Source of the DNA: Ruania albidiflava DSM 18029
GTDB lineage: Bacteria > Actinomycetota > Actinomycetes > Actinomycetales > Beutenbergiaceae
DNA: 62,423 nt
Direction: 5' to 3'
Assembly: GCF_000421225.1 (NCBI RefSeq)
Contig: NZ_ATWL01000016.1
Coordinates: forward strand, 1-62,423
Under the pieces are notes generated by a model. The model did no database searches. It was given only the letters and a program-made list of their open reading frames with translations, and was not told the DNA's origin. Positions within the stretch are counted from its first letter, which is position 1; the number at the start of each line of letters is the position of its first letter. Below are positions 1-7,977 of this stretch, one piece after another. The position numbers and the translations under genes are program-made.

Positions 1-747
1 GAGGGGGTCGATGTCGAGGCCGGTGAAGGCGTCCTCGGGCAGCTCGCCGGCTACGGCGAGGTCGTCGATGTAGTAGTCGACACCGACGGGGCTGAACCCG
101 GCCGACCCGAAGTAGATGTCACCCATGGTGGGTGAGGCGTCGTTGCGGCGGTCGGTCTCGAACCGCACGCCGTTGACGATGAGCTCAGCGCGGTCGAGGG
201 TGGCATTGATCGTGACATCGACCCACTCGTTCAGCGCAGCGCCATCGACAACTGTGGCGACATCGGCAAAGCTGGAACCGTCGTAGGCCGCGATCCGGAT
301 GTCGTCCCCATCGGGGTTGAACGTGAAGCGCCACACCCCGTTCGCGCTGGTGCCCTCAGCGCCCTGGATCGCCACGTACGGACCGGCGTCGAACTGCGCG
401 GGTGAGAACCGGTAGGAGACCGAGCGCTCCTGCGTCTGCGGGTAGTGGCACCAGGCCCGGGTGTAGACGGAGCTGTCCTGATCGACCAGCCGCATCGCCC
501 GGTTCGTCTCGGCTGCCCCACCGAAACCGGCCTCGGCGATGCTGACATCACCGACGGTCTCGCACTCAGCCGGCGGCTCACCGAGCGCCTCCTCGTCGAA
601 GGTACGCACTGTGCCATCAGCCGGAGCCGCAACAGCGACCTGACCCGGCACCACCGCCAACGCCAACGCCACCACACCAGCGGTCACAGCAGCAACACCC
701 GCGCGTCGGCGGGCGGACGGTCTGGTCCGGACCAGAGAGTGGGGCAT
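1..747 (-). CDS. Secreted protein with LamG/concanavalin-like fold, C-terminus beyond window
   Basis: This minus-strand gene starts at ATG 747 (GGAG about 9 nt upstream) and runs off the left edge, so only about 249 residues are visible. Residues 1-45 form a signal peptide (MPHSLVRTRPSARRRAG, then an Ala/Val-rich hydrophobic core ending near VAAPADG). The remainder reads as one beta-sandwich: repeated short strands such as ERSVSYRFS, WVDVTINA, ELIVNG, then YYIDDLAV, a pattern seen in laminin-G/concanavalin-like modules of secreted polysaccharide-active enzymes. The missing C-terminal part could hold a catalytic domain. The gene is divergent from the IclR regulator and probably shares its operators. 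Seen: signal peptide and strand pattern. Inferred: carbohydrate or ligand binding outside the cell. Confidence 0.7.
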   Translation of the reverse strand, partial: MPHSLVRTRPSARRRAGVAAVTAGVVALALAVVPGQVAVAAPADGTVRTFDEEALGEPPAECETVGDVSIAEAGFGGAAETNRAMRLVDQDSSVYTRAWCHYPQTQERSVSYRFSPAQFDAGPYVAIQGAEGTSANGVWRFTFNPDGDDIRIAAYDGSSFADVATVVDGAALNEWVDVTINATLDRAELIVNGVRFETDRRNDASPTMGDIYFGSAGFSPVGVDYYIDDLAVAGELPEDAFTGLDIDPL

Positions 748-789
748 CACGTTCGGCTCCTTCGCGTACGGTGTCGCCGCCACTATCAA

Positions 790-808
790 CATGAACCGCC
801 GTTCCATG
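790..808. promoter_or_regulatory. Probable IclR operator, copy 1
   Basis: CATGAACCGCCGTTCCATG is an imperfect inverted repeat that closely resembles the perfect palindrome at 915-933 (both CATG...GCC...CCATG, 19 bp). It lies about 45-60 bp upstream of the start of the leftward secreted-protein gene, where a promoter for that gene is expected. IclR-family proteins classically bind TGGAA...TTCCA-type palindromes, so this is assigned as the operator for the divergent gene. Confidence 0.5.
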
Positions 809-914
809 TCGAGAGTTCCAGATCGTGTTACCGGATCGTTACATTCTCGGTCGATCAGGCCATTCCCGGCCTGTGGCCCGGCAGCATGCCTGCGGGGGCG
901 TGACCAAATGGAGA

Positions 915-933
915 CATGGAACGCCTTTCCATG
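915..933. promoter_or_regulatory. Probable IclR operator, copy 2 (perfect palindrome)
   Basis: CATGGAACGCCTTTCCATG has perfect 7-bp arms (CATGGAA/TTCCATG) around a 5-bp centre. It overlaps the expected -35 position of a promoter whose -10-like TACGTT (949-954) sits 7 nt before the iclR ATG at 962. That geometry suggests a leaderless transcript autorepressed by the product of the downstream gene. The TGGAA/TTCCA arms match the known style of IclR-family operators. Confidence 0.6.
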
Positions 934-961
934 TTGCCGATCCTCTGTTACGTTGCCGGAC

Positions 962-1768
962 ATGGAACAGCGTGCCACGTCGTACCACTCGCAGGGTCTG
1001 AACCGGGCTCTGGCGATCCTGCGCCTCCTGGGCAAGGCGGACACGCCGCTGACGCTGGCTGCGATCGCCTCGCAGCTCGACCTCCCCAAGTCGACTGTGG
1101 TCCGCCTCCTGCACGTGATGGAGGATGAAGGGTTCGTGCGCAAGTTCGGTGAGCACCCTGCGTACTCGATCGGGCACGCCATCCACGAGATCGCTGAGGG
1201 GTATCGCCCCCCGAGCATGGCCGAGATCACCGCGCCCGTGCTCAGCAGGCTCGCTGACGAGGTCGGATTCACAGCCAACCTCGGCGTGCTCGAAGGTCCC
1301 TCAGTCCTCCACCTGCACGTGGCCGAGCCGCAGCGCGCCCTACGGTTCGCGACGGGCGGCACGCTCGACTTCGCCTACTGCACCGGTCTGGGCAAGCTGC
1401 TCATGTCCGAGCTTGCGGAGGACGCGATCGACGCGCACCTGCCGGAGGCGGAGCCCTACCCGAGCTGGACGCCCCGCACCATCACGACCCGAGCCGGGCT
1501 CGTCGCCGAGCTCGCACGGATTCGCACGGTCGGCTACAGCATCGACGACCAGGAGCGGAACCGAGGCGTCACCTGCATGGCTGTGCTGCTGCCCACCGAC
1601 CACGCTCCTACGCTCGCGCTGTCGGTCTCCGCTCCGAGTGCTGAGCTTGAGGCACCCGCCCAGGAGGCTCTGCTGCCCGTCCTGAGAGCGGCCGCCGCCG
1701 AGCTGGTCGCTCTGCCGGGGTTCGAGACTGCGCTCGCCCCGCTGCGCACCCGGATGGTGCTCGGATGA
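962..1768 (+). CDS. IclR-family transcriptional regulator
   Basis: The 268-aa protein has the IclR layout: an N-terminal winged helix (about residues 10-75, LTLAAIASQLDLPKSTVVRL as the recognition-helix region) and a C-terminal effector-binding GAF-like domain (about 85-260) with the family's typical stretch near GLGKLLMSEL. An upstream in-frame extension to 791 exists, but the start at 962 is preferred: it gives normal family length, lies 7 nt after a -10-like TACGTT and just after the palindrome at 915-933. Its stop overlaps the next ATG (ATGA), so it heads the catabolic operon to 15523 and likely controls it and the divergent secreted protein. The effector is unknown; an intermediate of the pathway is likely. 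Confidence 0.9.
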   Translation: MEQRATSYHSQGLNRALAILRLLGKADTPLTLAAIASQLDLPKSTVVRLLHVMEDEGFVRKFGEHPAYSIGHAIHEIAEGYRPPSMAEITAPVLSRLADEVGFTANLGVLEGPSVLHLHVAEPQRALRFATGGTLDFAYCTGLGKLLMSELAEDAIDAHLPEAEPYPSWTPRTITTRAGLVAELARIRTVGYSIDDQERNRGVTCMAVLLPTDHAPTLALSVSAPSAELEAPAQEALLPVLRAAAAELVALPGFETALAPLRTRMVLG

Positions 1769-2646
1769 TCGTCGACGTCCACAGCCACTGCCACCAGCCG
1801 GAGCACTGGGGCCGCGAGCACGAAGACCACTGGCAGGACGCCTACGGTGGCGAGCCGTACCCGGTCGTCACCCCGGAGTCGTACGACCAGGTGATGCAGG
1901 AAGCAGACGTCGACGTCGCGATCGTGTTCGGCCTGGCGGCAGCGCAGGCCGGCGTGCGCACACCGAACGCATTCGTCGCCGACTTCGTCGCGCAGATGAG
2001 GACACCCGCTATCCCGTTCTGCTCGATCGATCCGCTCGAGGCCGACTGGCGCGACCAGCTCGACGAAGCGATCGAGCTCGGTTTTCAAGGCGTGAAGCTC
2101 TATCCGGTGCTCGCCCTCTTCGATCCTCTCGCTCCGGAGTTCGACGAGTTCTACACGAAGCTGACGTCGAACGGCATGGTCGCCCTCTGGCACATGGGCG
2201 CCACGCCCAGCCCGGTCGGACGCCTCGCGGTGAGCCAGCCGATGGTGATCGACGAGGTCGCTCGCCGCCATCCGGACCTGACGCAGGTGATGGCGCACAT
2301 GGGACACCCCTGGCAACGCGACACGAATGTCGTCCTCCGCAAGAACCGGCGGGTGTTCGCCGATGTCTCCGGTGTCCCGTCGCGTCCGATGGACGCGTTC
2401 TTCGCGCTCGTCGGAGCCCAGGAGTGGCGCACGGTCGACAAGCTCGTCTTCGGGTCCGACTACCCCCTGTGGACCCCCGCGCAGGCCATCGCGAACCTCC
2501 GCTCGATCGGCGAGTTCCGCGCCGGGAACCTGCCGTACGTGGCCGAGGACACGATCGATCAGATCATCCACTGCGATGCACTGACGATGCTCGAGCTCTC
2601 CCACCCGGTCGACACGCACTCATCGAAACCAAGGAGCACCACGTGA
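1765..2646 (+). CDS. Amidohydrolase-2 family metal-dependent hydrolase/decarboxylase-like
   Basis: This 293-aa protein is a TIM-barrel metal-dependent hydrolase of the amidohydrolase_2 (ACMSD/uracil-decarboxylase-related) branch. The N-terminal HSHCH motif (His6, His8) supplies the first metal ligands, GVKLYPV marks a mid-barrel strand, VMAHMGHPW carries a further histidine, and FGSDYPLW gives the strand-8 aspartate. Members hydrolyse C-N or ester bonds or decarboxylate small acids. It overlaps the IclR stop by 4 nt and the next gene's GTG, so translation is coupled. The exact substrate cannot be read from sequence; in context it should act on a product of the imported conjugate. Confidence 0.85.
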   Translation: MIVDVHSHCHQPEHWGREHEDHWQDAYGGEPYPVVTPESYDQVMQEADVDVAIVFGLAAAQAGVRTPNAFVADFVAQMRTPAIPFCSIDPLEADWRDQLDEAIELGFQGVKLYPVLALFDPLAPEFDEFYTKLTSNGMVALWHMGATPSPVGRLAVSQPMVIDEVARRHPDLTQVMAHMGHPWQRDTNVVLRKNRRVFADVSGVPSRPMDAFFALVGAQEWRTVDKLVFGSDYPLWTPAQAIANLRSIGEFRAGNLPYVAEDTIDQIIHCDALTMLELSHPVDTHSSKPRSTT

Positions 2647-3968
2647 CATCCGTCTCCCGCCGCCTCGCCAAGGAGGCAGAGCGCATCATCCCGGGCGGAG
2701 TGAACTCCGCCACGCGAAACATCGGCGCCCCCTGGGCGTGGAAGTCTGCGCGCGGTGCGACGATCACCGACCTGGACGGCGGCAGCTACACCGACTACCA
2801 CGCCGCATTCGGCGCGATCCTTCTCGGGCACTGCGATGAGCGCGTCAACGACGCGGTCACGCGCGCCATCGCCGACATCGACCTGCTGGGTGTGGGCACG
2901 ACCGAGCTCGAGGTGGAGGCGGCACAGCTGATCGTGGATGCCATCCCGAGCGCCGAGATGGTCATCTCCACGATGAGCGGCTCGGAAGCGACGTTCCAGG
3001 CGGTCCGCCTTGCTCGCGGCACGACCGGGCGCCCCTACATCCTGAAGTTCCAGGGCTGCTTCCACGGTTCCTACGACGGGCTCGCCCGCAACGTGATCTC
3101 GACGCCCGACCGTGCGTGGAAGCGCGACCCGAACTCGTCCGGCATCCTCGACGACGCTGTGGACCACACCCTCATCGCCGAGTTCAACGACCTCGCCTCG
3201 GTCGAGGAGCTGTTCGCCCTGCATCCCGAGCAGATCGCGGCCGTGATCCTCGAGCCCGTGCCGCACAACGTCGGCGCGCTGCTTCCGGAGCAGTCCTTCC
3301 TCGAGGGCCTGCGTGAGCTCACCCGCAAGCACGGCACCGTCCTCATCTTCGACGAGGTGATCACCGGCTTCCGCCACGCCCTGGGCGGCTACCAGGAGCT
3401 GTGCGGGGTCACACCGGATCTGACCACGTTCGGCAAGGCGATGGGCAACGGCTTCCCGGTCTCGGGCCTGGCCGGCAGCACCGAGGTGATGACCAACTTC
3501 ACCCCCAGCGGTGGCACCGTGATGCTGGCCGGCACCTTCAACGGCAACGCCTCCTCGATGGCCGCCGCCATCGCCACGATCAACGTGCTGAAGGACCCTG
3601 ACGTCGACTTCTACGGCCACGTCTATCGCCTGGGCGACCGTATGCGCACCGGCCTTCAGACGATCGCCGATGACCACGGCATCGCCGCACGCATCACCGG
3701 CCTCGGTTCGGTGTTCATCCCGTACTTCCTCGACGGGGAGGTACGCGGCTATCGGGACCTGCTGCGTAACAACGACAACGCCTACGCCACCTTCCACCGT
3801 CGGATGATCGACAAGGGCTCGTTCATGTACCCGATGGCACTGAAGCGGAACCACATCTCGCTCGCGCACACCGAGGAGCACATCGACACCACGCTCACCC
3901 AGGCGGAAGAGGTCCTGGGCGCGATGGCGCGCGAAGGGTTCTTCGAGACGGCTCAGGTCGGCACCTGA
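2643..3968 (+). CDS. Class III aminotransferase, glutamate-1-semialdehyde aminomutase-like
   Basis: Start GTG 2643 follows AAGGAG and overlaps the preceding stop (GTGA); the protein is 441 aa. It has the fold-type-I class III features: an SGSEAT phosphate-binding loop, FHGSYDG, the IFDEVITGFR motif (Asp237) and the PLP lysine in FGKAMGNGFPVSG (Lys265). The N-terminal IPGGVNSATR is typical of the glutamate-1-semialdehyde 2,1-aminomutase group, but a haem-biosynthesis HemL would not be expected inside a catabolic operon beside deacylases and an importer. I read it as a HemL-like paralogue moving an amino group on a pathway intermediate, perhaps a 1,2-amino shift or an omega-transamination. Confidence 0.85.
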   Translation: MTSVSRRLAKEAERIIPGGVNSATRNIGAPWAWKSARGATITDLDGGSYTDYHAAFGAILLGHCDERVNDAVTRAIADIDLLGVGTTELEVEAAQLIVDAIPSAEMVISTMSGSEATFQAVRLARGTTGRPYILKFQGCFHGSYDGLARNVISTPDRAWKRDPNSSGILDDAVDHTLIAEFNDLASVEELFALHPEQIAAVILEPVPHNVGALLPEQSFLEGLRELTRKHGTVLIFDEVITGFRHALGGYQELCGVTPDLTTFGKAMGNGFPVSGLAGSTEVMTNFTPSGGTVMLAGTFNGNASSMAAAIATINVLKDPDVDFYGHVYRLGDRMRTGLQTIADDHGIAARITGLGSVFIPYFLDGEVRGYRDLLRNNDNAYATFHRRMIDKGSFMYPMALKRNHISLAHTEEHIDTTLTQAEEVLGAMAREGFFETAQVGT

Positions 3969-3969
3969 C

Positions 3970-5529
3970 ATGTCCTCGATCTCCCAGACAGTGCTGCGCG
4001 GCGGCCTCGTCGCCGACGGGTCCGGCGGCGAGCCCTTCCGCGGCGATGTCCTGATCGCTGAGGACCGGATCGCCGCCGTCGTCCCGGCGAGCGAACGACC
4101 CGTCGCTGGGTACGACGCGGAGATCGTCGACTGCGCCGGCCGGGTCGTCGCCCCAGGCTTCGTGGACCTGCACTGCCACTCCGACCTCAGCCTGCTCGCC
4201 TATCCGGACAACGAGAGCAGGATCACCCAGGGCATCACCACGGAAGTGGTCGGCAACTGCGGTATGACGCCGGCCCCGGGCAATGCCGACGTCGCCGGCC
4301 TGGCACGGATCATCAGCACCATCGACGTCGCACCTGAGGTGGAGTGGACCTGGACCGATGTCGCCGGCTGGCTGCAGGCGCTCGACGACTGCCCCACGGC
4401 CACCAATGTTGCCGCTCAGGTCGGGCACGGCTCGGCACGGTTCGCCGTGGGCAGCACCAGCACGGTGGCACTCGACGACGGTCAGCTGGCGGCGCTCGAG
4501 CACGAGCTGGAGGAGGCATTCTCCGCCGGAGTCGTAGGTGCCAGCGTCGGCCTCATGTATGCGCCAGGCGAATCGGCCCGGGAGGAAGAGCTCGCTTCTC
4601 TCGCACGCACGGTGGCCGCTCATGACGGCGTCCTGTCGGCCCATCTGCGCGACTATCGCACGAGCGCGCTGCGGCGCTCGGTCGACGAGCTGGCTGATGT
4701 CGTGAGCGGTGACGGGCCGCGGCTGCAGATCTCCCACCTGCGCGGTGTAGGCGGAGAAGACGGCTTCACCGAGGTGCTTGCCCATGTCGAGCAGCTGAGG
4801 GAATCGAGGGACATCGCTGCGGACGCCTACCCGTACGTGCACGGGCACACCACGCTCATCCAGCTGCTGCCATCGGACCTGCGCGCCGCGGGGCCAGACG
4901 CCGTGGTCGAGGCCTGCCGGAGGGCCCCAGCGGCGATCGCCGACCACCTCGAGACCGCCGGCTACCAGCCCGGTCAGATCATCGTGATGAAGGCGGCGAG
5001 CACCCCCGACGTGGTCGGGAAGGACCTCACCGAGCTCCAGGGCGACCCCTGGCGCCTGCTCGTCGACCTGCTGGTGGCGAACCAGGCCTTGGTGGATGTC
5101 GCCGTGGAGAGCGGGCTGTGGAGCGACGTCGACCTGGCGCTCGCCACCCCCTGGGTCAGCGTCGCCTCCGACGGCACAGCGCTGAACCGAACGCATCACA
5201 GCTCCGCCGCCCACCCCCGCTCCTGGGGCGCGTTCTCCGCCGGTTACCGGCGGCTGCGCCAGCACGGTACGCCGATCGGCGAAACCGTCCGGCGTCTGTC
5301 CACCGCACCGGCCGCCCGGGCCGGAATCGCCGGCGGTATCACCCGCGGGCACCGTGCCGACCTGGTCGTCCTCGACGACCTGACGTTCGACTCCGCCGCG
5401 ACGTTCGAGCAGCCGGCGCAACCCTCCGTCGGGCTCGAGCACGTCTACGTCAACGGCTCGGCCGTCATCGGATCCGGGCACCACACCGGAGCCCGGCCAG
5501 GAAAGCTCATCAGGAAGGGTCAGCAGTGA
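3970..5529 (+). CDS. N-acyl-D-amino-acid deacylase (amidohydrolase-3 family)
   Basis: The 519-aa protein has the full D-aminoacylase architecture: a small beta-sandwich built from both termini (residues 1-60 and about 440-510) and a metal-binding TIM barrel. GFVDLHCHSD supplies His68 and His70; VGNCG supplies the metal-binding Cys97 characteristic of D-aminoacylases; the late VSVASDGT supplies the catalytic Asp. The family removes acyl groups from N-acyl-D-amino acids; some members act on other cyclic or acyl amides. It starts one nucleotide after the aminotransferase stop. Together with the downstream D-serine-dehydratase-like enzyme it is the strongest pointer to a D-amino acid in the substrate. 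Confidence 0.87.
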   Translation: MSSISQTVLRGGLVADGSGGEPFRGDVLIAEDRIAAVVPASERPVAGYDAEIVDCAGRVVAPGFVDLHCHSDLSLLAYPDNESRITQGITTEVVGNCGMTPAPGNADVAGLARIISTIDVAPEVEWTWTDVAGWLQALDDCPTATNVAAQVGHGSARFAVGSTSTVALDDGQLAALEHELEEAFSAGVVGASVGLMYAPGESAREEELASLARTVAAHDGVLSAHLRDYRTSALRRSVDELADVVSGDGPRLQISHLRGVGGEDGFTEVLAHVEQLRESRDIAADAYPYVHGHTTLIQLLPSDLRAAGPDAVVEACRRAPAAIADHLETAGYQPGQIIVMKAASTPDVVGKDLTELQGDPWRLLVDLLVANQALVDVAVESGLWSDVDLALATPWVSVASDGTALNRTHHSSAAHPRSWGAFSAGYRRLRQHGTPIGETVRRLSTAPAARAGIAGGITRGHRADLVVLDDLTFDSAATFEQPAQPSVGLEHVYVNGSAVIGSGHHTGARPGKLIRKGQQ

Positions 5530-6542
5530 CCGAACACGAATCGCCCCTCGGCGTCGGAATCGTGGGAGTCGGCGGCATCGCGCTGTCCCACATGGCTGCC
5601 TTGCGCGCCATGACGAGCGCACAGCTCGTCGCAGTGTGCGATGTGGACGCCGCCCGTGCTACCGAGGTGGCGCACCTGCAGCGATGCACCGGGTATGGCT
5701 CGCTCGAGGAGCTCCTCGCCGACGACGAGGTCGAGGCCGTGATCGTCTGCACGCCGAACATGACGCACGAGCAGCTCGGTGTCCAGGTGCTCAGGGCCGG
5801 TAAGCACCTGCTGATGGAGAAGCCACTGGCGCTGACCTCCGACGGGGCACGCACCGTCGCCGCCGAGGCGACTGCCCGCGATCTTGCCCTCGCGGTAGGC
5901 CACAGCCACCGCTTCAGCGACCAGAGCCTGGCGATCCGCGAGCTCATCGACGCTGGGGACATCGGCACGCCGCGGTTCGTCCGCATCGTGATGAACGGCG
6001 GATGGATCTGGCCTGGCTGGCAGGCATGGATGCTGAACCCCGAGCTGTCCGGCGGCCACTCGCTGCACAACGGTGTCCACCTCGTCGACCTCGCGAGCTG
6101 GTGGATGGGAGAGCCTGCGACGAGCGTCTTCTCCGTCGGACAGCACGCCACCAGCGAAGCCCTGGAGATCCACGACTACCTGGTCATGGAGCTCGGCTTC
6201 GCGAGCGGCGGGTCGGCGGTCTGCGAGATCAGTCGCGGCGAGCGGCCCCGCAGCACCGGTTACCTCGAGCTCACCGTCGTGGGTACCGACGGCATCGCAG
6301 CACGCACATGGGATGCCGAGGGCGTTCTCGCCTGGACCGACGCAGGTCTGACGGCGTGGAGCGTGACCGGTTCCGCCGACCGAACCTTCGTCCGCGAGCT
6401 CGAGGCTTTCGTCGCCGCGGCGCGCCGTGAGGCCGACGTCGTCCCGCCGCTGTCAGCAGCGATCCACGCCGTCGACATCGCCGTTGCGTCGGAGGAGTCG
6501 CTCCGCGCGGGCCGCACGATCGAGATCGGAGCACCGGCATGA
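5526..6542 (+). CDS. Gfo/Idh/MocA family NAD(P)-dependent oxidoreductase
   Basis: Start GTG 5526 overlaps the deacylase stop; the protein is 338 aa. The N-terminal Rossmann fold begins at GVGIVGVGGIALSHM, followed by VAVCDVDAARA, and carries the family lysine in the MEKPLALT motif. The C-terminal alpha/beta domain (about residues 125-330) includes GHSHRF and the substrate-binding histidine candidate in HNGVHLVDLASWW. The family oxidises or reduces hydroxyl groups, most often on sugars, inositols or amino-sugar derivatives. Its presence argues that the imported compound has a sugar or polyol-like part. It is followed with 4-nt overlap by a small protein related to its own C-terminal domain type. 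Confidence 0.9.
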   Translation: MTEHESPLGVGIVGVGGIALSHMAALRAMTSAQLVAVCDVDAARATEVAHLQRCTGYGSLEELLADDEVEAVIVCTPNMTHEQLGVQVLRAGKHLLMEKPLALTSDGARTVAAEATARDLALAVGHSHRFSDQSLAIRELIDAGDIGTPRFVRIVMNGGWIWPGWQAWMLNPELSGGHSLHNGVHLVDLASWWMGEPATSVFSVGQHATSEALEIHDYLVMELGFASGGSAVCEISRGERPRSTGYLELTVVGTDGIAARTWDAEGVLAWTDAGLTAWSVTGSADRTFVRELEAFVAAARREADVVPPLSAAIHAVDIAVASEESLRAGRTIEIGAPA

Positions 6543-7048
6543 CCGTCCCACTGACTACCCAGCCTGGTTTCACCCGCGCGCTCGCCGCGGTCCGTGGCGC
6601 AGAGATCGGACTTCTGCGTGCGGTGGCTCTGGACCTCGTCGCGGTCGGCGAGGGGGACGCGCTGCGCGAGCTCGGCCCTGAGGCGATCGAGCTCATCCGC
6701 AGCGCGACCGGTCCGGTATCGGTCGAGCTCCAGGCTCATGCGACGGCGGATGGCGCCACGACGTTCCTCGGGCGGGCCAGCCACGGGATCGCAGTGAGCG
6801 CACACCTGTCGCTCGTCGCGGGGGAACCCCGGGAGTACCTCCGAGCAACGATCCGGCTCGTGGGCACCCATGGTTCGGTGCTGGTGGACCTGCTGCGCCC
6901 GCTGCTGGACGTGCGCACGGCGGCCGGCGCGAGACAGGTGCGTTTCGGGCCGCCTGGCACGCAGATCCCGGCGGCCGACGCCGCCGACACGCTGTCTGCG
7001 ATTGCCGAGTCAGCGCGATCCGGCCGAGCGAAATCGACTACCTGGTGA
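6539..7048 (+). CDS. Small protein resembling an oxidoreductase C-terminal domain
   Basis: This 169-aa protein overlaps the preceding dehydrogenase by 4 nt (ATGA). It lacks any Rossmann motif. The middle, with SVELQAHATADGATTFLGRA and then TIRLVGTHGSVLVDLLRP, resembles the beta-sheet 'value-for-comparison plus GT.GSL.VD' stretch of the C-terminal domain of Gfo/Idh/MocA proteins. It may therefore be a separately encoded subunit that completes or modifies the active site or oligomer interface of the upstream enzyme. I do not recognise a named family; the domain resemblance is by eye only. The downstream gene begins after a clear GGAGGA site. Confidence 0.6.
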   Translation: MTVPLTTQPGFTRALAAVRGAEIGLLRAVALDLVAVGEGDALRELGPEAIELIRSATGPVSVELQAHATADGATTFLGRASHGIAVSAHLSLVAGEPREYLRATIRLVGTHGSVLVDLLRPLLDVRTAAGARQVRFGPPGTQIPAADAADTLSAIAESARSGRAKSTTW

Positions 7049-7061
7049 CGGAGGACAGAAC

Positions 7062-7907
7062 ATGAAGTGGCTGACATTCGATGAGGGCGGCACCGTCCGG
7101 CACGGGTATCTCGACGGTGACGAGATCGTCGTGACCGGCGACGGGGACCTGGCCGCAGTGGTCCGAGGTGAGTTTGGGACCGGGGTGAGGGAGCGTCGCC
7201 CGGTGCAGGGCGTGCGCATCCTCGCTCCGCTGCTCACACCGGGCAAGGTGATCGCCGTCGCCGCGAACTACCAGGAGCACGTCAAGGAGAGCGGCAGCGA
7301 GGCCCGCGACCAGAAGACGGCGACGCCGCGCCTGTTCCTGAAGCCCGACACCGCGATCACCGGCCCGGATGCACCCGTGGTGCTCAACCCGATCACGAGC
7401 CAGCTGGACTGGGAGGTCGAGATCGCCGCAGTGGTCGGCCGCCGCGCCAGCAGCGTGCCCGTGGCGCAGGCTCTGGACCATGTGTTCGGCTACACCACGA
7501 GCAACGACATCTCCGCGCGCAGCCTCGACCTGGACGTCCCGCGTGACGGCGAGGCATGGACCGGGTTCTTCGACTGGCTCGAGGGGAAGTGGCTCGACGG
7601 CTCAGCGCCGATGGGCCCCTACCTCGTCACCACCGATGAGGTGCCCGATCCGCAGAACCTCGAGCTCACCCTCGAGCTCAACGGTCAGATCATGCAACGG
7701 GGTAGCTCCACGGACATGGTCCACACCGTCGCCGAGCTCGTGTCGTTCAGCTCACGGCTGATGACCCTCAATCCGGGTGACGTGATCCTCACCGGCACAC
7801 CGTCCGGCGTCGGTGCCACCACCGGCGTCTTCCTCAAGCCCGGCGACCGCATGGTCGCCGAGGTCGAGGGCCTCGGGCCCCTGACCACCCCCGTCGTGGC
7901 GAGCTAG
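7062..7907 (+). CDS. Fumarylacetoacetate hydrolase-family protein
   Basis: Start ATG 7062 has GGAGGA 6 nt upstream; the protein is 281 aa, normal for the single-domain FAH branch. Signature stretches are GKVIAVAANYQEHVKES, the metal-binding DWEVEIAAVVG, FGYTTSNDISARSLD, and the terminal LNPGDVILTGTPSGVG. Family members cleave C-C bonds of 2,4-dioxo acids, decarboxylate, or hydrate 2-keto acids. In sugar-acid pathways (for example 2,4-diketo-3-deoxy sugar acids made after a dehydrogenase) such an enzyme performs the last cleavage, which fits the dehydrogenase just upstream. The exact reaction is inferred. Confidence 0.88.
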   Translation: MKWLTFDEGGTVRHGYLDGDEIVVTGDGDLAAVVRGEFGTGVRERRPVQGVRILAPLLTPGKVIAVAANYQEHVKESGSEARDQKTATPRLFLKPDTAITGPDAPVVLNPITSQLDWEVEIAAVVGRRASSVPVAQALDHVFGYTTSNDISARSLDLDVPRDGEAWTGFFDWLEGKWLDGSAPMGPYLVTTDEVPDPQNLELTLELNGQIMQRGSSTDMVHTVAELVSFSSRLMTLNPGDVILTGTPSGVGATTGVFLKPGDRMVAEVEGLGPLTTPVVAS

Positions 7908-7977
7908 CGCCGCCCGGAATCGCGGTACCTGTTCACACCCATCATCCCGGTCCCCCCCTGATCACGAAGGAGTCATC

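Noticed and set aside
2643-3968. Calling the aminotransferase HemL of haem biosynthesis
   Set aside because: Family motifs fit, but the gene is embedded in a catabolic operon with no other haem genes, so a paralogue with a different substrate is more likely.
3895-5622. 575-aa open frame on the minus strand across the deacylase gene
   Set aside because: Antisense shadow of a strongly coding plus-strand gene; low-complexity, Gly/Asp/Arg-rich translation with no family motif.
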